A stretch of DNA of 64,000 nucleotides from Linnemannia schmuckeri (Eukaryota; Mortierellomycota; Mortierellomycetes; Mortierellales; Mortierellaceae): positions 806,001 through 870,000 of the forward strand of contig JANATG010000013.1 of assembly GCA_029449235.1 (NCBI GenBank). Direction: 5' to 3'. Below the pieces are notes generated by a model. The model saw nothing but the letters and a program-made list of their open reading frames with translations. It did not search any database and was not told where the DNA came from. A program made the translations under genes and the position numbers. Below, piece after piece: positions 22,989 to 35,000 of the stretch (its first letter is position 1; every line of letters begins with the position of its first letter).

Positions 22989-24099
22989 GCTGATAAGTCT
23001 TCACGACACACATTTTTGCAGTGGGCTCAATGCTTTGTCCTCTTCCTCTTCGATGATGACGGCATTGCTCAGATCGATTGAACTGAAAACTTACTATACA
23101 TAACATCGTTTTCGACGTTGGTCAATTGCACGCTGCCAAAGGGTTCTGTCGTGGAGTTAGTTCCTGTGCCGTTGGTCACTGAATGGACATCTCGTTTGTG
23201 CAAGTATCTCCTTGTGAGTGAGTCCGGGTTGAGATGAACAGGATTCCTGAGGGTGTTTATTGGGATACTATAACAAGGACAGATAGTAATGGTTACATTA
23301 GTGATGTGTGGTGTGGTCTATTCCCAGGTAGGGTCATTAACGGAAGAAGCAAAGAAGTGTTCTTTTGTTCGCGATCAAGCAAACAAAGGACGTCATTGTT
23401 TTTAAATTCATTTTTTTTCAACAACCGTGTGCTCAATAGATCTCTCCACCTTTGACTCTCTTGAACCCCTATCCTTCCGATTGTTATTCCTTTGATATAG
23501 TGTTTCGAGGCGAATGCGCAACGTGTCGAGTAGTAGCAGCAACAACGAACACCACAAAAACAAACAAAATAAAAAAAAAGGAGACAGTGATGAAAAGCAT
23601 TTTGTACACAATCAAGCAAATAAAAAATAAAATAGATGCCTTTTTCATCCTTACTACACCATCACTGTCAGCTCGCTCCATTGTTGCTGCTCCTGGGATC
23701 AAGTCTCTTTACGGCTTAGATCTTCCATCTCTTCTTTGCTCCAATCGACTAACAGCACAAACATTAACGGCAGATGCTGTTGTCGCTGGTTTCCTCATAC
23801 GTGATGAAATGAAAACTGATCACTAATATCGTGTATGCTTCCCGAGAAAAGAAATCAGCAGTGAAATCGAAATACGAAGAGTCTCGGATAAAAAGAGGGG
23901 GGACACAAGCAGGTCTGCTTCCTTGTAGTCTCGAATTGAGATGGGACTTGTTGTTGTTATAGTTCAAGAGAAGGAATGAAATGGAATGAAAAAAAGCGAA
24001 TGTGCGTTTGGTGCATTACGTGATGAGGCCCGAGGTTGCTAAGGTTGTTGAAGTAAAAAGGGCAAGGACCAGCCACGGCGTGGAGAGAGTGATCTTCAT
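21376..24099 (-). CDS. Secreted, probably GPI-anchored pepsin-like aspartic protease (A1)
   Basis: Seven exons on the minus strand: 24099-24020, 23267-23095, 22934-22793, 22678-22603, 22495-22151, 22026-21880, 21771-21376, giving 452 aa with all phases consistent. Exon 1 encodes a signal peptide (MKITLSTPWLVLALFTSTTL...). A propeptide follows and ends near the dibasic LTRRYLHKRD. Both catalytic motifs are present: DTGS with Asp102 (FNVIIDTGSPITWL) and DTGT with Asp295 (LATIDTGTTAMLVP). SCKTLNNTFSASYVSGQGVSG is the expected flap-side block. The C-terminus has a Gly/Asn/Ser spacer and a hydrophobic tail (VQGSILIALILIYLML), as in GPI-anchored yapsin-like enzymes. The likely role is cell-wall or extracellular protein processing. 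The first intron (24019-23268) is 752 nt, far longer than most others here; the signal exon is joined on phase and composition, so it is the least certain piece. Confidence 0.88.
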
Positions 24100-25004
24100 T
24101 AATTATTATAAAGTGGGTAATTGAACAAAATGAGGGAGAGGGAGGGGGAAAGGGTCAGAGGGAAGAGAGGAAAGGTTGAAGGACGGTGGGAGTAGAGAAA
24201 GGACAAAGAGAAGGAAGAGAGGAGGATGAATGAAAAACGTGAGCGGAAATGAATTAGAAAAGGATGGAGATATAATGAAGTAGAAAGAAAAGAAGAGAAA
24301 AACCACTACGATCTACCGAACAAAACAAGATAGAAACTGGGAACACTCTCTTTTAACGCCCAGCCAATCCACAGACGTGAGCCCCCTTCACACCACCCAC
24401 CTGCATTTCATTTTAACCATCTTTTCCTTCCCAACTATGTTGTCATTGTGTATTGCATCGGTCACACAAAAATTGCTATTCTTTCCTTTCCATTTTTTTT
24501 TCTATTTGTATATTCTTCCAGTCGTACTTTGAGTATAATAGTTGGTTCATCGTGGCCCCTCTATGCCATAAAAGAAAAATGATTGTCGGTGCATCCTTTC
24601 CTTGCGTCTCGTCCGTTTCGGTTTTCGGTCTGAGTAAGTCTTTCTTGGACATGGTTTGGTGGTCCGAGGGCAAGACTTAAGACGATTTTTTCTCCCTGTC
24701 AATATCGCGTTTGTTAACGAACGATTGCTTGATTAAACTGACCCTGCACTTTCATTTTGCTCCGCTGATGTAACTTTGGCCTTCGCTGTTCCTGCAATAA
24801 CAATACTCGTCTTTATTGAAAACCCTTCGTCGCGCCTAAATGGCAAAGTGCGGCGAGACTATCTTTTTGGTGATATACTGCATTGACAGTATTAACAGCA
24901 TGGCCGAATAATAGACTCGAATTAAAAAAACCATGGAAGAAAAAGGAAAGAAAAACACATTAGCAAACGCATGGTCATTTGACACAAACACTCACAGTGG
25001 ATGG
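24100..25004. other. Intergenic region, no gene seen
   Basis: About 900 bp upstream of the aspartic protease, purine-rich next to the gene and A/T-rich further out. Open frames (24106-24306 minus, 24453-24680 plus) are composition artefacts or lack any family resemblance. Confidence 0.4.
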
Positions 25005-25770
25005 AGAAAAAAGATATACATGATATTTACGAACAACAAAAAAAGTGTAAAGGAGGGGCAAAAAGGGTCCAGCTCCAACGTGCCCGACGCCAGAAGCCAG
25101 TTAGGATGACACGACAAGCACCGACTTTTTAAAGAAGAAAAGTCGTACACTCCTTCAAAGGGGAGGAGTGCGCCCGTAACTGCCATAAGACATCCTTGAT
25201 ACTGTTACCTTTGCGCTGTGTCGAATCCGCAATCCAGCGCATTATTTTGGCAATTTACAATTGGAACTCTTTAACTAAGAGTAAGAGAGTGACCAAAGGA
25301 GCTGGAATAGAAGTGCGCATTGCGTCCTTCATCGCAACCAGCCATGCCGGACAGGTTCCCAACAAGGAAAAAGAGAAGGAAAGTGTGGACAGATATACAA
25401 CACAGAAACGACATAAGATGATTGAAAGGCGAAAAGGGTCCAGCTTCAGCGCGCCTTCAAAACAGCAGAAGCTGGGTAGGATGACACGACAAGCAACCGA
25501 CTTTTCAATCAATCGAATGAAAAAGAGTCGTACACTCCTTCAAGGGAAAAAGTGCGCCCGTAACCGCCATAAGACATCCTGATATTGTACTATCGCGCTG
25601 TGTCGAATCCGCAAGCCAGCGCGTCAGTTGGCATTTTCTCCAATTGGAATTCTCTTCCACCAGGAGCATGAGAATGACCAAAGGAGTTGGGATAGAAGTG
25701 CGTGTAACGACCTTCATCGCATCCCAGCTTTGCCGGACATGTCCTCAATAGAGAATGAAAACAAAAAAAC
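25005..25770. repeat. Two diverged tandem copies of a ~380-bp structured element
   Basis: Unit 1 spans about 25005-25390 and unit 2 about 25391-25770, offset 371-386 bp, the drift reflecting indels. Shared blocks include aaaagggtccagct, taggatgacacgacaagca, gtcgtacactccttcaa, gtgcgcccgtaac, ccataagacatcct, gctgtgtcgaatccgcaa and gaccaaaggag. A hairpin TGCGCTG(16 nt)CAGCGCA at 25212-25241 in unit 1 is CGCGCTG(16 nt)CAGCGCG at 25594-25623 in unit 2, so the closing pair changed from T-A to C-G. A second stem, ACTCTT/GAGAGT (25266-25290), corresponds to ATTCTC/GAGAAT (25649-25675), with one C-G to T-A switch and one G-U-type change. The first loop (TGTCGAATCC) resembles a Pol III B box or T-arm. 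On the minus strand both units also share a short MAVTGAL frame, so a decayed coding sequence is the rival explanation. No coding family, target-site duplication or transposase was seen. Confidence 0.6.
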
Positions 25771-26114
25771 AAATAAGTAGAGGAGGCACCAGGAAGAGAA
25801 AAGTGGTGGAATAAGAGGGTATACATAACGTGTGATGCACTCAGTAACCATACCTAGGGCAAACAGTGACGATGACAACGACAAAGTGTTGACTTGGAGG
25901 AGCGATGACTTGGGTGATGCTGAAGGTGAAGGAGTCGCGACTCCTTGTATTATTCACTTTGAACAGAGAGGGATGACATTCGGAAATGTTAAGGGGTGTT
26001 TGTCGCAAGCCTTTGGTTTGAGCTCGGACCACCGCCAATTGCTCCTCTCCCCATGCCCTGAACACTCAATTGACCCTCACTTCCATTTTCACCCTCTACC
26101 TCACGATAAACAAC

Positions 26115-28949
26115 ATGTCCCCGCCTCCACAGCCAACAGCAAAAATCGGCACACCCACAGACCTCAAGCCTTCCCACTCCCTCTCCGGGATCCAAGACCA
26201 CACCGGCGCAATCCCGCCAGACTTACCCCTCAAAACCGACTTTTTACGAAAAGTAAAACCCCGCTATTGGACCGCTGAAGGGTTCCTTTCCCATGGATAC
26301 CTAGACTTGGACCTCCTCCTCCACGACCTCGCAACCATGGCTGTCGCTCGCGCAAGAGGGCCTACCAGGCAAATGATGATTTCACATTGTAGGAATCTGG
26401 TCAAGTTCTATAAGTCGGAGGAAGGTGATGTGCTGATTCAGTTGTTGAAGTCTAAGCAGCGGTTGGTGAAGGAGCATCAGTTGTTTGATATGAACGCTTC
26501 CATTGCTGCGTTGAAGAATTATCGCGGTAAATGATTTGCTCGTCTTCGCTCTTTGTTACTGTTAGTTTCATGCAAAGTTGTTTTTGTTAATACATACTTA
26601 CGCGTCGCTTCTCTTTGTTGTTAGACGCCTCCTCATCAACAATGACACCAGAATCCAGCAGCAGCTCTTCTGCCACCCCTATTGTCGATGGCAGCCTCGA
26701 AAAAGAAGAAAAAGTGATACTGACCGCCGCCGCAGAGTCCAATGGTATTCAGGAGCATATGAATAAGGCGTTGAAGACAGCCCTGAAAAAAATAGGGTCT
26801 GAGGACATAGACAGAATATTATCCTAACCATCTAATTAATTTTGTTTCTCCCTTGTAGTGATAAATGTGGCACAGCCATGGAACAAATTGATGGCAGCAT
26901 ATCTCGAAAAGCAACGCGGACTGTCCATCGACGATATGGACTTGTCCCCCGAGACCGACTTAGATGGGGAACAAGCACACCTCTATCAGCACTGCCTCCG
27001 CATCTTGGCCAAAGACATACCTACGCTGCTCGAGCAAAAGCAGCTGCTGTAAAGCGCTTCTTCATTTTCTGTTTCAACATGTTTATCGTTCGGTTCATTT
27101 GTGGCGTTGATGGCTTGCTGATCTGAAACCTCCGTCGTATATCTGATGAGTTAGGACAATGTTATCAGGAATCATGGACTTGCGACTCGTGACTTTTGGA
27201 TGCGCGCGCGAACAATTACTGGACTCTCGATATGCCGAACCGCTGGACAAAGAGATCACTGACACCCTCAAGTTCCTTGAACCATACATCAAATTGGGAC
27301 CGACGATATTGCGCCTCAGGATCGAATCATTGCTCGGGAAGAAGGCTGAACTTGTCCTTGCGGGGGAGGACATGTCCCCCGCGATGCCTGCACTCCGATT
27401 GATCAATAAGCTGTGCGTATGAATTTGGTCCGATCTCCTTACTCGTCAGTGTCGAAAGATGTCAGCTGCTAACTTCAAAGTGTCGCGTCCTGTCTTGTTT
27501 TCGGTCATTAGAGTGACAAGCATAGATGCGGCTACTTTACCAACAACAGAAGCGGAATATGTGGCGCTATGGAAGGAGACCTTGGAAACCTTAAGTGAAG
27601 GGAAACTCAAGCTACGCAGGTGAGTTCGCTAAATCCACCCATCTAATCCCATCTTTTTGCCATTTACTTCGTTGGCCAAGATAACCAAACATCCGTCTAA
27701 TTGCCATTTTATGGTTGAAAATAGCGGCGAAACGATATGCAACGCGACGGCGGTTCAAAAGCGCTCCTCAATATTCCTCTGGAACACACCCAACGACACT
27801 GAATCAGGTCGAAAAGTAGACCTTATTTTAGAAGTCGACGGGGTAGAGATCATGAACATTGAGGCGAAACGCGGACAGGACCCCGTTCAGGCCGAGTCGC
27901 AGTACTCCAAGAACTTGCGGATCAACCAGGCTATTTATTTGGCCGCCCGACAGAGAGGGGTGGTGCTGGAAACTATACCCTTCTTGGACATTCGAGGTAA
28001 TTCTCCTCAGTACGGGCTTCGTTCTCTTGACGAACTAGTTGAAGCGTATGACTTAGCTAACTGAAGCACATTTTTTGTGTGATGGTAGGGTGCACGGGTC
28101 TGGTGTGTGTGTTGACAAAGAAGCCAAAGAGCAGTGTGTTCATGGGAGGTCTGGCCTGCCAACATGTCATCGAGCTACCGGTCCGGTTAGATGATATCGT
28201 CGACTTTATGAGCCAAGGAGGTGGTCTCCAGACTTTGACCCGTTTTGTGGTAAGCGATGTGTCATTTTGCCACCAAACATTTCAGGCATCATGATAATGC
28301 TGTAGACAATCTCAACGATGTTCTTTTTTTTTTTTTTTTTTTTTTTTTTCTCGAACAGAGCATTGTACTAAAGTTCCAGGAAAACATCAAACAGCAGCTA
28401 AAAACCCAACGATCAATTGGCGCAGCTACATCGACACCACAGATCAACAGCTCCAACAACTCCAACAACTCCAACACTAACATCAGTCAACATGATAACA
28501 ACATCAACTACAACTACGGCGACAACGACAAAGACAACGACAGTTCATGTACACCCCCTCCACAACCGCCACTGGACCTTGGTGCGTTTACGCTTCTGAC
28601 GCCCAAAAAATCACGGCGAGGAGGGGCGTCCTTAAATCAGACAACTTCTAATAATTCTTCTTCTTCGGGTAGTCAACAAAAACGTCAACGAGACGTTAGT
28701 TACAAACTCGCTGCTAGCTCAGCCGACGACGGCAATGAACACATAATTGTTTACGAGAGAGATGAAGACGAACATGGAGTGAGTATCGTCGTCAAAGACA
28801 AGAGAAACCGTAACAACACACACAACACTTTTGGGAGCAGTGGCAAAAATACAAAAGGTGGCGGTAAAGACCGGACAAATCAAGGAAACGGTAAACGACA
28901 AAGCATTGAGAGCAACGGCAAGAGACAAAGCAAAGACACGGGCGCTTGA
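26115..28949 (+). CDS. Unknown protein with PD-(D/E)XK nuclease-like motif
   Basis: Eight exons: 26115-26526, 26625-26744, 26859-27048, 27155-27412, 27512-27619, 27725-27996, 28089-28249, 28359-28949, giving 703 aa with consistent phases. The start at 26115 (acaacATGtcc) is the first in-frame ATG. Not recognised as a named gene. Residues 1 to about 360 are mostly helical with no known domain (KPRYWTAEGFLSHGYLDLDL; MLSGIMDLRLVTFGCAREQL). Near 390-415 the sequence SGRKVDLILEV-(5)-IMNIEAKRG has the spacing of a PD-(D/E)XK core: Asp395, Glu409, Lys411 on two beta strands, followed by a helix (AESQYSKNLRINQAIYLAAR). Lineage-expanded fungal proteins with a GRK-x-D...IE-x-K pattern have this look, from memory only. 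The C-terminus from about 520 is Asn/Ser/Gly-rich and basic, ending in repeated NGKRQS. It converges tail to tail with the next gene, 74 bp between stops. Confidence 0.75.
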
Positions 28950-29023
28950 AGTACAACACGCCAATTTATCCAATAAACAAATTCTCTATGTACATGGTTT
29001 ATTACTTTAAGCACCTCCATCCT

Positions 29024-32000
29024 TCACACACAATCCTCAGGACCACGCTCAATGCCATGTCCTCTCTCTATAGGTCGCCCCATCGCTCGGCGCGTCACTC
29101 CCGTCACACCAGTCATCCCAAGCTTGCCACTGTTGTACCGCCTTGGCTGTGCCTGCAAAAGCCAGTCGCCTCCCTCCTCATCCACCACTGCCTTGTTGGA
29201 CGTGCTCAACAGCCCGCGGCTCATTGAGGATGTTGATGAGGTTGGTGTGGCTGTGATCTTGGAATGGTGTCCAGACAGTCCATCGTTCGTCGATGTACCC
29301 TTGTAGGCCGCAATAGGTGGTCGAGGTAATGTTGCAGGGGGTGCTGGTAAATTCTGGCGATGCGGTGCTTCCTGAGTTGACTGAGAAGAGCTTGTACTTT
29401 GAGCCATGCTAGATCCTTCTGCGCCACCATTGCCAGTTCGACCCGAAACTAGAACCGACTCGTTTTGGCCTCGACCAACGACTGATGGACCCTCAAAGCG
29501 CGATCCACGCGTCTCCTCTGCTCGGGATTGTTGGTTGCTCTGGGTGTGTCGAGGGACAGTTCTAAGACTTCCTGAAGACGAATGATGTCTTTGTAAACTC
29601 TCCTTGACAGGCTGAATAGTACTCGGCGGGTTGTCAGTGGTGGAGGTAGATGAAGCGCTGATATCCAATTGGCCTCTAGTGCCACCACGAGAACTGATCC
29701 CTGTACTAGCAATCGTCTTGCTCCGGCCCAACAAGCTGGCACCCGTACTGAAACGTCCTTCATCCGTACCAACACCATCATCTCGATCATTCTCACCAGT
29801 CTGTCCTTTTTCCACTTGGTCATCATCCTCAGTGTCCGAGTCCGTGTCCGAGTCCGACGTCGCATCAGCAAAACTCTCATTCCACTTCTTTTGCTGACTT
29901 GACTCGTCATCAGCTACCCGCAGTCGATCTTTTGTATCCTGATCGACATCCAAAAGTCCGCTGCGTCGCTTAGGGTTCGCCCGGTACTCCTCAAACTGCT
30001 CACGAATCTTGTTCGCCTCGTCCTGGGTGACAACTCTGGGCTTAGTCGGCTGAGCAGGCGCAGATGCTATCGATTCCGTCATGGCAGAGGCAAAGCTGGG
30101 CATGGCACTTGAAGCGGAGCTAAGTCCCTGAGTCTCTCCGGCATTCGAAATCACAGGCGAAAATGGCCTCTCAGACCAGCCGGCGGCACCGTGCTTGGAC
30201 GATGTCTTCTCCTCGATACGGACCTTCTCTCGCTGGACAACGTTAGAAAGCAGAGACGAGTCTCCAAGTACCGCTGAGGAGAGCAACGGTGTATCTCCAT
30301 GCAAGTCTTCTAAAAACGACGTCGACGACGAAAGCAGCAGCAATCCAGCCTCGGGTTGAGAAGGAAATCCGTCCTGCAACGAGTTGGAAGGCTGGCGCTG
30401 ATGCATAATGGACGACGAAGATGAACGCTTCAGGTGCTGAGGAGCCCATGCTGGAGGACGAGGCTGGTGAGGTCGGTGAGCGTTCGGCTGCGAGTTGTAA
30501 TGCGACGCGTAAGGCTGCTGGCTGACGTGAGATAATCCCATATCGCTGCCTCCAAAGGGACGCCCAACGCTTTGTGGATGCTGCATAGAATGGTGCCGAC
30601 GAAGATGTGGTCCGCTGGAAAATTCCTGATCGACATGTCCCTGATGTGGTCTCAGAGAACTCAAATCCTGGGCTGGGGTCTTCATCGACAGAGGCCGTCC
30701 TCCAGCGTAGTTAGACGAAAACGGATTCGTAGGTCCGAATTGGTCCTGCGCCTGGGCCTGTTGTCCACCGCCACCATATCTAAACTCGAATCCTCCAGAC
30801 ATGGGTCTCGTGGTGATGATATCGACAAGCTGGTATCCGTCTTGGCTGCTTTGGCTGCTGTGACGAGTATCGGTGGAATGACGGTATTGATGGCCGTGAA
30901 GCTTGTTTTGTTGGTGCTGCTGCTTGAGCTGATGAAGAGTCAGTCCAGAATGTCGCTGATCTTCCTCAACGTGCTGCTGCTGATGATAGTAGTCTCCGGT
31001 CTGCAAATCGTCCGCCATCACTGGCACTGGTTCTTGGCCAGCACGAGAAGGAATCAGGTCATATCCTTCTCCAAAGCTCACCGGTGCCTGCTGTTGCTGT
31101 AGCTGTTGGTGTTGTTGTTGCTGTTGCTGTTGTTGGAGGTGAGGAATTTGTTGCTGGTATTGGTTCAGAGGATCCTCCTGAACATGTCGGTCATCATAGC
31201 CCGTCTGATAAGAGTCGCCGCCGTACGTCGTTTGGTTGGGACCATGAGGCTGACCAAAGGATTGGAAGCCATGGACTTGGCTTTGGGCAAGATCTTGGAC
31301 AGGATTCTGCTGGTGAGGGTAGTATCCTCGGACAGACTCCTCCGAGTTGCGCGGCATCTGAATCAAGTACTCGTCCGAGAGCTGACGAACACGATCAGTC
31401 CGCTGGATGTCGGTGTCGTGAAAGTGGTTCCGACGAGGTTGCAATTGAGGCTCCTCCTGCTGGGCTGGCATCGGGTATGGATCGACCTCGTGCTGATGAG
31501 AGGATGACTGCCCAAAGTCGTACTGTGAGCCTTGTGTATCCACCGTTCGGCCGACTTGCTCGACATATTGTTTTGCCTGATCCTCGTGATGACGCCGGGG
31601 TTGATCCTGGACACCGTAATCATGACCACCTTGCTGCGAATAGTTACTCATCTGAAGCGCTGCCGACTCTTCCATCTGCACTTGGTGGGACATGTACAAC
31701 TGTTGCTGTTGTTGCTGTTGCTGTTGCATGAACTGCTGTTGCTGGATGGATTCGACAGCAACACCCATGTTGTTGACAAGATTTGTCAGCATATCATGCT
31801 TCTGCCTCAACAGCATCGCCTCCTGATAGAATTGGTCACGTTCGGACGACAACGAGGCAATCTGGTCTCGAAGAGTTGCCACCAAGAGCGCATCACCGGA
31901 AGAGTTTGAAGCACCACTTCCCCGTGCTCGCTGTTGTTGCTGCTGTTGTTGACCAGGGTGCCAGTTCGCGAGGTTCTGCTGCTGCTGGTAATCAGGATAG

Positions 32001-35000
32001 TCGGAACCTCCATCAAAAGCAGAGTTGCCCTCGCCGTACGGCTGACCATAGATCTGGTCACGACTTCCTTGACTTCCCTGAGACATCTGTCCGCTCGTCC
32101 TGCCATCGTGGCGCATACGGTCGCTCTGGCAATAAAGATAGTCCTCCTCATTAAAATTTCTGGCTTGCTCTGACCCCATCTCCTCCATAATATGCTCCTT
32201 AGAAGGACTGTCAGTCGTGACAGGCGTGATCACGCTACGGTTTGTAACCATTGGTTCTGGGGCGATGGAGGTAATGGCGATATTTTCGAAAGCATCGCCT
32301 ATGCTCTCCTGAGATGCATATCGGCTCATCTGCTTGGACCGTGGTCGTCGGGCATTCCGAGGAGGTGGGATGGGCGGAGGGTTGTTTGTTCTGTTCTGAC
32401 TTGGCTGTGAATGCATAGGAACAGTGCGTGTCGGAGGAACACTAGGCTGTCTCATTGCCATATGAATTGCAGCGGTCCTAGGAGACGCTGATCGTTCCGG
32501 TGCTGTTGATCGCAATCCTGAGGAGATGACTTCCACAACCAAAGGCGATCCTCCACTGCTGTTCCCCGAGGCTGTGCTCTCGTCATAACTGGCGTCAGAA
32601 CTATCCTCTTGAGGTGCCTTTTCGCTCGGCAAACGGCCCCAACCCGACATTGATTGCTTGGTCTCGGGAGTCACCTCCTCCTTATAGCGCGAGTAGTCAA
32701 TGGCGCTGTCAGACACGATAGCTTCACTGCCTGACGTGCTGTTCATCAACGTATCCGATTCCTGAACTCGTGCATCCACTGTTGACTGGGTCACCGGTTT
32801 GGCGTTAAATGGCGAGGTGACGGGTGATACAATCGACATGCGATCCGCAAACGGACCTCCGGAACCTGCCTGTGGCTTGGAAATGCCCAGTGCAGAAGGC
32901 GACGGCTTATCCAGCTTTGGTGGTTCTGCTGGCTCGAAAAGCTTCCTAGGGGAAACCTGGGGCTTAGAGGAGCTCTCAAGGACAGGTCGAGGCGAGAGAC
33001 GGGCAGCGTTCCTGGACGCGACGACGGCAGCAGAGTGAACCTGAATCTGCAAAGGCTCCTGATGTTCGTTCATGCCACTTTTTGTGACACCGCTAAACAC
33101 GGGACTGGTGAGAACTTGAGAACGGGTTCGCTGGTGACGGCTGGGAGATGTCGAAGCAGCAGGGTTGAACTGGGGCAAAGGCGGACCCTGAAGGAACGAT
33201 GTACGGTCGTAGGATGCCTTGGATGGATGAGTGCTAATGATTTCTTCCTCCTCGTCGCTGGAGCTGGTTTCGTCCTCCTTGTCATCGTCGCTGTCAGAAT
33301 TCTCTCGATCATCCTGCACGTTGTAGAGGCTCGGATCGTCCTGCTGAACTACCGCCAAGGAGTCGCCTTCCAACGCAGCATACATGGGGACGTGTTCCTG
33401 AACATAGCCAGACTCGGAAACACGCGGCTCATCCTGAGAAGGTCTCTCCTCTCCTGGAAAGGCTCCAGGCAGCACAAACGAACGACGCTTCATATCCTTT
33501 GACTGGCCATCAGTAGACAAACTGATCTCTCCGTTGGACTCAAAATCGAAGAACAGATCGGCGCGGATCGGTGTCAATGGACTCGATGAACCCAGCAAGC
33601 CATCCGACTTAGGTTGGGACCAATCCGGCAAAACATCCGCAGGACTGCCGGTCTCAGTGGCTGGCGACGATGTCATGTCGTTCCTGGATTTGAAAATCAT
33701 CTTCATAAGCGATTGTCGAGATCCTTGAAGAGACCAAGTTGAGCCAGAGGCGGCAGCCCCTGTCAGGTACGACAATGGCGATAATGATGGCGATGGTGAT
33801 GAATTGGGTGTGCCGCCTAGTGCCGAAGGATGACTCCTCGATGACGTTGAAGATGTGACCGAGGGAGAGGTTGCTGACAAGGCGTGCGAGTCGGTGAATG
33901 GATCCTCGTCTTCTAGGTCGTCGCCAATTTGAACTTGAGCCTCCGCAACAACCACCCTCTCCCTAGGAACTTGGGTCCTGGTGGACAACGCCACGGGAAC
34001 AGGAAGACTTGGTGATCGCTGAGCTGCTTCGGTTTCCGGAGCATTCGACTCGGCATCAACAAATTCGCTTTCCTCGTTGGTCGATGCGGAATCTTCCGTG
34101 ACAGTCTCTCTAGATCCAATGGACGCCCTACTCTCGCTCTCTGGCGGGACATCAGCCGTTTCAAGGCTGCCGTCGTTGCTTTCATCATCACTGCTGTCGC
34201 TATCCAGTGGAGGTGCCTTGGTCCGTTTGTTGTTGAGTGCCCTTGACAGTGACCATAAGATACCACCCTCCCACTGTGGCAAAATTCCTGGAAGTGTCCG
34301 AGAACGGTCGTGGCGTACAACGTTAACCGCTGAGATATCGTCCACAGGGGTGGCTGAGTCCGCTCTCGAATCATCCTGTGACAGCTCGCTCTGAGCTGGG
34401 CTCTGTTGCGACGCCGCTTCCGATCCTGAAATATTGGAAGTCATATCAGAAAGACTCTTTTCGGAACGAGGAGAGACGGGCGAGCTGGTTGTTGATGAAG
34501 TGCTGGGCTGCTGTGAGTGTTGAGAAGGAGTAGTCAGCGGTCCTAGAGATTGTGTCGATCCATTGTTCCTGACAAGGGAGTCGGCGATGGCCGGTCGCGA
34601 TTCTGTCTTGCCTATCAGACGAAAGTTATTAACATGAATGTCAGTGTCCTAGAACGGCGATTTAAAGTCAGTAAGATCAATTAGCGACGTGTCAAGGAAA
34701 ATACTGACCATTCCCAAATAAGGATGCCCATAGAGACTGGCGCTTGGGAGTCTGAGCAATTGAATCCACTTTGGCAGTGGACTCAACTGTTGATGTAGAT
34801 ACCATAGGAGCAATAGATGTCAAATACTTGATCTGGCGTGACCTCCGCTTCTTGTCAATGGAGAGCCTTGTCAACATTTCCAAACTTTTTCGGACCTTCC
34901 GCTGACGCGACTTTTTGCTTCTGTCGTGGCCCTTTCCTGGAGTCGATTCGTCGTCATCTGCATCGTCGTCGTCTTCTTCTCCTTCCGGATAAGCGTCTTG

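Noticed and set aside
25212..25241. tRNA gene at the B-box-like loop
   Set aside because: There is no acceptor stem, D-arm or anticodon arm of tRNA dimensions around TGTCGAATCC; only the loop resembles a T-arm.
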